Assembly: GCA_001910725.1 (NCBI GenBank)
Contig: MJGA01000049.1
Coordinates: 1 to 64,000 of the forward strand
From: Phanerodontia chrysosporium
Taxonomy: Eukaryota; Basidiomycota; Agaricomycetes; Polyporales; Phanerochaetaceae
Direction of reading: 5' to 3'
DNA: 64,000 nucleotides
Part shown: in pieces, positions 57,510 to 64,000 of the stretch
How the letters are laid out: every line of letters begins with the position of its first letter
How positions within the stretch are numbered: position 1 is the first letter of the stretch
Position numbers and translations under genes: made by a program
Notes under the pieces: model-generated
Database searches by the model: none
Told to the model about the DNA's origin: nothing
Seen by the model: only the letters and a program-made list of their open reading frames with translations

Positions 57510-58099
57510 TATCACAAAAATGCGCTGCCCTAGCGCCTATACACCAAACCAACCAGCAATACTCACTGGCAAAGGTTTACTTGGACTACAAAGGGTGTAG
57601 CCAAGCTTGAAGACGAGGTATAGACTAGAGAGGTGAAATGCGATGAGATTGAAGCTGGGGAGGCACTTCTAGCCCTCAGGGTTTATATTCATGTGCACCA
57701 GGGACCGGTGTTCAGGGTCCTAGCTATCTAATACCTACTACGCTATTGGCTAGTGCCCTACAGACATTCCTATATCCTCCTACACATTTCTAAATGTTCC
57801 TACGATGTCCCAGAAATCTCCAGAACGTTCCAGCACTGTTCAGACCTGTTCAGAGACCTCCAGGACTTTCTAGTCCATTTCGGAGTGTCTCCACACTTCC
57901 AGACCCTTGCCTGCTTCTAGACCTTCGATCATGTAACCCCGGGATACCGCACGTGTGTGCATCACATGACCGCTGTATCACGTGATTAGCCCTGAACCTA
58001 GGGCTGTTACTCCAGTGCTTCTGCATGTCACAGTTCGGAGTAATCGCTTCTGTCACCTGTTGCCCCTAACCCTAAGGGTTAAGACGAAAAACTGTGATA
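57510..58099 (-). mobile_element. LTR-A copy 3: full-length, inverted relative to copy 1
   Basis: 590 bp, collinear with copy 1 over its whole length. On - it begins TATCACAG and ends TTGTGATA, so its ends form a 7-bp inverted repeat. Flanks are CCAAC and TTTAC and do not match, so the TSD has been lost or one side rearranged. No internal region attached. Confidence 0.88.
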
Positions 58100-59629
58100 T
58101 TTACTGCGTGTAGTTTACAATGCTCCAGATGTATCCTATCTTGGTGGGCTTGAAAGGCCCTGATGTAAGCTATATTGTACGATGCATGGTTATCTTCTAT
58201 TGGGAGTTTGCAAGGGTCAGTGAACCAGGAGCCGGATAAATAGTGAGGGAAAGGACATATGGCGATAATGAACCACAATCGTCAAGAGGCCTTCCACTCT
58301 AATCCTCCAAGCTCTGTACAGAAATTGTACCGAGAATGTGCTGTTGACCACTCGACTGGGTTGCCCAAAGACATATAGCGCAGTACTGAGTCTTTTTGAC
58401 ATGGAATAGAGGTTCTGACTACTCTCAACGATGGGGAGAAGATGGGGAGAGGATAGAGGTGCCATGGGTGCTCGGTCGCTATGGCCACGTCAGTGCGTCG
58501 TGACACAACTGCACTGACAAATTGAGCCAGGCGCGCGATACCTCAATGTGCCCGAGAATCCTGGCACGACGGTCTTGATGGACTTGAAGGGAGCCTGCAC
58601 AACCTGCAGAGCATGTGTCAGTGATGTTACAAGGCTGCAGATTATAGTGACATACCATTGGGAGAACGAGGTGCTGAGCAGACGAAGAACGAACGGGGAG
58701 AGTGCACAAGACAGGCCAAACCGCCACCTTTGGGGGGTCGAGTGAGATTTTTATCTTGATTTGTGGGCAGGAGCAGAACCTGTTGTCACTAATATCACAT
58801 GAGTAATCGAAAGTGTGTATTTGAGCATAGATAGGTGACCGGTCCATGATGCAAGATGGCACTGGCAGTACGCGGTGGCCATCTGTACTGATCGTCCTTG
58901 TAGCTTATCACTGTTGCGAGGCATGCTGACTACGTATACACACACATACCTACACCTGAATCTAGGCCTCCACAATTGAGATTTCTCCGTGGGCAGTTGA
59001 TGATACAGGAGTCATTTACTCAGAAGGATTCAGAGGATATCAGACGCGCTGGGAAGCTGGCCTATGAGCAGTATAGCAGAGAGGGCTTTGCCTAAATCAA
59101 TATGATACTGCTAGCTGCATGCAATGTCATCATGTAGCTAAGTTCGTCTGATGTCAGGAGCTCTTCAGAAAGCACGCGTCAATAGTTTAAGTGGGTTGAT
59201 ATCCTCCGACTTTTGCATGGTGACAAAGAGTGAATCATAGAGCCAGAAGCCACAAAGGCATAGTACATAGATATATTACTGGTGTTTCTTTCTACTGGCC
59301 TATACCTACATATATGCTGCAAAATTCCCTGCGATTTAGTGACATGAGGAAGCGGAAGGCATTGTTGACAGATGCATTATCATAGGTAAATCGAATGATA
59401 CAGGGTCCTGTCGTTACGGCAGTGAGATAGAGCTTGAAAGAGGGTGGTATCCTAGCCCTAGACATGTGCTCTAGAACAGCATCCACGCTGCCTACAATTG
59501 CATGCGTGGTTGCCACCTGTCATGGATCAGCATGCAGTCATTTGATACTAGTATCAGATTCACCGACGGCTGGTTTGCGGAACAGATTGCAGTTTGAGTG
59601 ACGATTCCAGCCATGTTCCAGGAAGCATT
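58100..59629. other. Unassigned region
   Basis: Minus-strand frames (58217-58862, 59292-59516) have protein-like stretches such as SCPQIKIKISLDPPKVAVWP but no recognisable family and no consistent intron phasing. Could be another decayed gene. Confidence 0.3.
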
Positions 59630-59790
59630 GTAGACCATGTCGTGGGCAACATTGTGAGCGGTGTTGTGAGTGTCGTTATGAGTGATGTTGTAAATGGCGC
59701 TGTGAGCGGTGTTGTAAGCCGTGATGTTAGTAGCGTTGTGAGCCTTGTTGTCAGCGGTGTTCCAGGCCAAGTTAGAGGCTGGAGACATAT
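59630..59790. repeat. Degenerate 15-bp minisatellite
   Basis: About ten diverged units related to GTTGTGAGCGGTGTT with a 15-bp period, encoding (THNTAHNV-like) Asn/His/Ala repeats on - without stops. Looser copies continue to about 59930. The period is a multiple of three, so a coding origin is possible. Confidence 0.65.
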
Positions 59791-60864
59791 TGCGAACTGT
59801 ATCCCAAACCGCATCATGCGCCATGTGATAATCTAGGTTTCAGGTTATATTGCGAGTTGCATTATGGGCCGTACTTTCAGCCGAGTCGTGGACGGGGTTA
59901 TTGGTGGTGTTGTCAGCCGTGACCTGAGTTGAAACTTTGGTAGTGCCAGGTGCCAAGTTCTGAGAAAGCTATATTGCATATGTTAGAGGCATGTGTTAAC
60001 TTCAGTGAACGCCTCACAGACCGCTGGCACATTGGGCAGTTGAGCAATGTTCGCAGTCAGTTGTTCCATCTAAAAGGCTGAGAGCTATGCTAATTTTAGT
60101 GGTAGATATACGTACCAATTGCTGCACTTTTTCTCGGCGCCGTTTTTCTATGATGCAATGACGGAGCATAGCTTCGAGAGGTCACAACTTCTCGAAGCAG
60201 TGCATCAGGAACTTCAGCTCAGTAGCAGTCTGGATGTGGCTCAGTATATCGGAAAATTGAGTGAGCTGTAGCCATTCACCTTTTGGAAGATCAGATGTCA
60301 GACTTGCGATTGCTGGCCTTCCCATGTGAATTGTGTATCGACCAGCTCTCGAACCACATCCTTAACAAACCGCTGTGAATACTGAGATCAAAATGCAGGG
60401 TTGGAAGAGTGATATGACAATGCCCACGAGGAGCTTTTGCTTCTCCTCCTTGGTGAGCCATGTGAGTTTCGACACTGCTTGACATGTGCACAAATTGCTT
60501 GGTCGCTTGATCACTTGCATCTATATCTCTGGTGAGGTGGTTCTGGCAGTCGAAAGGAGTCACTAACACAGCTTAAGTACTGTTGCTGCATTGAAACTTG
60601 TCTAAATCAATATTGGAAGCGACTTGGGCGATAACGCAAGCTACGTCATAGGTCATGATGTCATTGTTTGAGAGGTGGGAGTCACTGCGCAAAGGCGAGC
60701 AGCTATAGTTTTGGCTCCGCATATGGACTGGGCAGATGCAAGGCGTATTATGTCTGAAGACCTATGCCATGGCAGCAGCCTTTCCATGTTGCTTAGTGCA
60801 ACGACACGTGTCGTAAGTGCAGAAATCTGTGTAATTGATTGTAAAGTGATGTACACATGTTGTT
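59791..60864. other. Unassigned spacer
   Basis: Short frames on both strands, no domain. Lies 3' of the uncharacterised gene ending at 60865. Confidence 0.35.
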
Positions 60865-63197
60865 CTAGAAGTCGTCGAGCAAGTCCTGGTCTCGTTCCAA
60901 CCAAAGTGTCGAGAGGCTTGCGACCGCTGTAAGTCCAGTGTCTTCGGTGAGCTTGTATAACACAGATGCAGAGAGTTTGAGCAAGATGAGAGTACAACTT
61001 GAACAGTGTACCATATGGACTAACCTATCTGTGCGTGGGACTTGGACGCAGATGACTGTGTAGCTGCAGTATGCTGCATGCTCGTACGTGTGCCGGATGG
61101 ATGTAATTGTGATTTGGTGTTTGTCAAGCATTACGAACCATGTTGAAAGCCAGTAGACTTCAATAGATAACTGACCTCTTTGAAGGCATCATTTCCCACA
61201 ATCATGTGGTGAGCGTAGCCATACTGCCACCATGGTATGCTTTCGTAAATCAACATGGCCCACTCAGGGATGAGCAGGATGGTGAAATTGAAACTCTGAA
61301 GATCGCAACGTATTGATGATCTGGTCTCTGAGTATGCAAACGAATGTCATCAACGCCACAAAGTCACTGAACTGAGAATGGAAAGGTGACAATTTGAGAA
61401 AGGCAGAAACATTTTTGATCTATTGATGCAATGATTGTACATTATTCTTCGGTCATATTCCATGGCTAACGAGTCGTATTACATGACGCATCTGCAGAGA
61501 GAGCTGGAAATCCAAATTGAGTTGAGGTTGCTCTCGTGCAATGCAGAATTCCACAAGGATGATATTAGAGGGTTTTATCACTGTGAAGCCGAATTCATGT
61601 AACTGGCAGGGACTCGTGGGCTTGTTGATACAGTGTGTGATATTGCAACATTCGAAAAAATGACAAGGTGCACTGCTCTATATTGAGTGTGGTCACCAGT
61701 GAGTGAGCCTACTATTAGTGATGCCAGTGGTCAAACTGGAATTGCTGGACATACCTGTGAACCATTGGTCATACGTAGGACGAAGGGATTACGGGGTGCA
61801 GTGAAGGAAACCCTTCCTGTTGTAACTAGGATTGGAAATGTGAGATAGGTGTGATTATCGCACAGTTGCGGCGTGACTCACCACCCTCTAGTGCACATAT
61901 CCCTCCAAACGTCTGAACCAGCTGGACCAAATGTGTGCTGTCTATGTTCCATGAAACCTGGCAGACAGCTCAAGAGACTCTGGATTGGGCCGGTCTCGGA
62001 ATACTATAGTCAGAGTGTTGACGTACACGCCCACTACATAGTACAATGATTTCCCTTGGATGCAGACAACATCCTTTGCCCCTTCTACGGAATAAAAAGG
62101 CTCACCCCACATCGCTAGAGGTGCGTCTATAAGTGGGTACACATTACACGAGTGGTTGATCATAGTCAAGTGCTTTGTCACTGAGGTGATTGCTGCACTG
62201 GTGAGGTAGGTGATATATGGATACCAGACCTCATACTTCGGAAGCAGGCCTGGGCGATGAGCTTCTAACAAAGAAGTAGTAGCTGGTGCCACTTACGAGT
62301 GTGAGGTCTGGAGCAATGACGAATGGTATATTTTGCATCTGCCTGCTCGTGGTTGCCATCGATGTACTGTTCATGGAAACATTGGTTTCATAGCTGCGTC
62401 TGCTTGTAAGACCTGAGGTTGAGCCTGGTCCTACACCAAAGTTGAAGACTTTACAGTCCCGAGCGATGGGCTAGCCCTCAGCTATGACTACGTACCGTTG
62501 CCAGATATCTCGAAGGACCCTGCTTGGTTTGCTCTGGCATTGGACCCGCGACTAACTGACATTATGGGATTGAAAGTATCTATAACATTGGCTGAGTTCT
62601 AGTGGTCGCAACTGTCAAGAGACTGACCGTTGAGCATGAATGGCGCTAAGCTGTCGTCTCCAAAGAGACTGCCCGTGAAGTCGTCTGTTGGGTAGCTTTC
62701 TTTAGAGTGTTGGTTATTGATTGCAGTCATCCAACCATCCAATCTGACCAAGCTTGTCATGACATGCTCGACTTCGTTCTAGGAAATGATGTAGTCAGTA
62801 GGACATTTAATGGAACGGAATTTCCTTACATGGTTTTTAATCTGGTCATGTGCCTGAGCCTGGCGGATGGTGGTCAGGGTATGAGCACACGTGATAGATA
62901 GGGAGTACTCACCATCGGTATATCCACTGAGTGACCCAGAACTTGTTTGGTGATGCCTATCGGCACGGCGAGGATGGCTGGATTGACTGCTTAGACAGTT
63001 TCCTTTCTGCCGAGCTCAGGGACTCTATCACCGCTTTCGTTGAAGCGTAGCCCTAACATGAACCTGTCGTCATCAGACGCCAGGATAGGCGGCAGGTGGA
63101 TAGGTGAGGAGTCCATCCGTGTCATTTCTGGGTTACGACTAGCGATGTGGTAGGACCAATGTCGATGAATAATGTCTGTACTAAAGTGTGTGGCCAA
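60865..63197 (-). pseudogene. Uncharacterised multi-exon protein gene, probably recently inactivated
   Basis: Exons with canonical 45-65 nt introns and matching phases can be read on -: about 63197-62913, about 62860-62830, 62778-62628, 62579-62496, 62448-62297, 62235-62005, 61957-61882, 61825-61755, 61677-61483 and 61371-61176. The final part ends LWLERDQDLLDDF and TAG at 60865. Segments include MTSLVRLDGWMTAINNQH, NIPFVIAPDLTLYEVWYPYI, GEPFYSVEGAKDVVCIQGKS, THLVQLVQTFGGICALEG and PWWQYGYAHHMIVGNDAFKE. A TAA at 62991-62993 (probable CAA) and a +1 shift near 61297 break it. About 600 residues, Ser/Thr-rich middle, acidic end, no TM segment. I do not recognise the family, and both 5' start and last introns are uncertain. 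Well-kept splicing suggests a host gene rather than a transposon protein. Confidence 0.6.
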
Positions 63198-63538
63198 GTG
63201 AGCTTGCGCAGCAGAGACATCTATGAATTCACTGGCACATTATGTCAACTTATATATTCCTGGGTCACCAGTATCTGTTGTTCGGAAGGGGATAATCGTG
63301 GACTCAAGTTCACAGTAGCACAGAACTGATGCCATCTTATCTTATTCGACGTGCAACTGAAATGCCAACGAACTCGGAGCTGCGTATGTACGTACCTTCA
63401 AGTCTCCGTAGACGGGCGTGTCATGCGAAGGAATGATGGGCTCAATGTGATGGAATGACATAGCAAGGCCACTAAGGTGAAGCAATACATGAATGTAGTA
63501 ATGGCCTCTTGCCGCCGCAAGCCTCCACGTCCTAGAAG
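63198..63538. other. Spacer between the uncharacterised gene and the RNR fragment
   Basis: No coding evidence beyond a possible 5' exon of the uncharacterised gene. Both neighbours read on -. Confidence 0.4.
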
Positions 63539-64000
63539 TCAGCTGAAACAGTGCTTCAAGTTGGTAGCGGCATTAGATACCAGATCTCTAATCAGCATAA
63601 CAGCACTTACAACATTAGTGGCGCAGCTTCTCCCACCCTGGCTAATGAATACTCTGCGACCCGAGTTCAAAAAAGTTGGTTTTCCCTCGCAAAGAGATAA
63701 GGTCCATGAAATCGAACGGGTTGGACTGGTCGTAGATCCTGGAATAGCCAAGTGCAACTGCTAAGCAGTCGGCAACAAAGTGAACATATTGTTCCATAAG
63801 CGCGACATTCATGCCGATCATTGCAAGAGGAAGGGACTCTAGAGACACATCAAGATATAAATTTGCAAATGCCAGAGCTGAGTCTCACCTTGCACAAAAG
63901 TTGACTCCAATCATACAGCCTCCTCGAGCATATTGTGTACAGTCAATTGAGGCAGTTTACCTGCCAGGTGGCTGTATAGAAGACAACCAAACTCCGTGTG
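63539..64000 (-). pseudogene. RNR2: Ribonucleoside-diphosphate reductase small subunit, C-terminal part (runs off the right edge)
   Basis: Class I RNR small subunits make the tyrosyl radical for dNTP synthesis. From the right edge, - reads HTEFGCLLYSHLAG, LPQLTVHNMLEEAV, an in-frame TGA (63915-63913), then LESTFVQ. A GT..AG intron (63888-63839) follows. The next exon has [43 protein letters not shown] and GKTNFFE (to 63666), matching the family's helix bundle and the GKTNFFE signature. After FFE the frame switches (T6 run at 63669-63674) to a stretch with [11 protein letters not shown]. The radical Tyr and most iron ligands would lie outside the window. A TGA plus a shift indicate a pseudogene or a second, non-essential copy. 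Confidence 0.75.

Noticed and set aside
33330..58099. LTR-A copies 1 and 3 as the two LTRs of one retrotransposon
   Set aside because: They are in opposite orientation, copy 1 has its own complete TSD, and the sequence between is not a polyprotein.
59630..59790. CRISPR-like array
   Set aside because: The repeats are contiguous and diverged, without unique spacers, and the genome is eukaryotic.

Overview
The window is nuclear DNA of a filamentous basidiomycete, most likely a polypore-like agaricomycete. The evidence is dense short introns (about 45-60 nt, GT..AG) on both strands, two class I hydrophobin genes, a CAP59-type mannosyltransferase, a JmjN/JmjC-ePHD demethylase, and mushroom-type hAT, Helitron and LTR elements. 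There is no operon structure, Shine-Dalgarno signal or CRISPR array.

Positions 1-27.3 kb are GC-rich and gene-dense. In order they hold: a partial membrane protein (-); the DEAH helicase PRP43 (-); two divergently transcribed hydrophobins (- and +); proteasome subunit beta7/PRE4 (+); a small secreted hydrophobic protein (-); a signal-peptide/single-TM protein (-); a JmjN/JmjC/ePHD histone demethylase (+); a CAP59-family glycosyltransferase (+); ornithine carbamoyltransferase (+); glycogen synthase (+); and tRNA-Ile(AAT) (+). This is ordinary housekeeping and cell-surface content. The four genes from 16.3 to 27.1 kb lie head-to-tail on + with short spacers. Several otherwise intact genes show single-base frame breaks, mostly at homopolymers. 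Assembly indels explain these better than gene death.

Positions 27.3-64 kb are poorer in GC and dominated by mobile elements. A complete 4.9 kb hAT element (27982-32861) has 17-bp TIRs and a perfect 8-bp target duplication; its transposase is split by a 497-bp solo LTR. An LTR family (LTR-A) is present as a solo LTR with TSD (33330-33920), a 75-bp fragment (34263-34337) and an inverted full-length copy (57510-58099). There is also an F-box/LRR-like remnant, a minus-strand LTR (LTR-B) followed by an uncharacterised ORF, a Ty3/gypsy integrase remnant, a badly decayed Helitron Rep/helicase (about 46-52.4 kb), and a second hAT (53008-55732) with perfect 8-bp TSDs. Many stop codons here fit C-to-T decay.

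At the right end, inside this mobile-element block, two host-like genes lie on -. One is an uncharacterised multi-exon gene with phase-consistent introns (60865 to about 63.2 kb). The other is the C-terminal third of a ribonucleotide reductase small subunit, with an in-frame TGA, which runs off the window. These two decayed genes are the least explained content. I found no clear evidence of a wholly new system.
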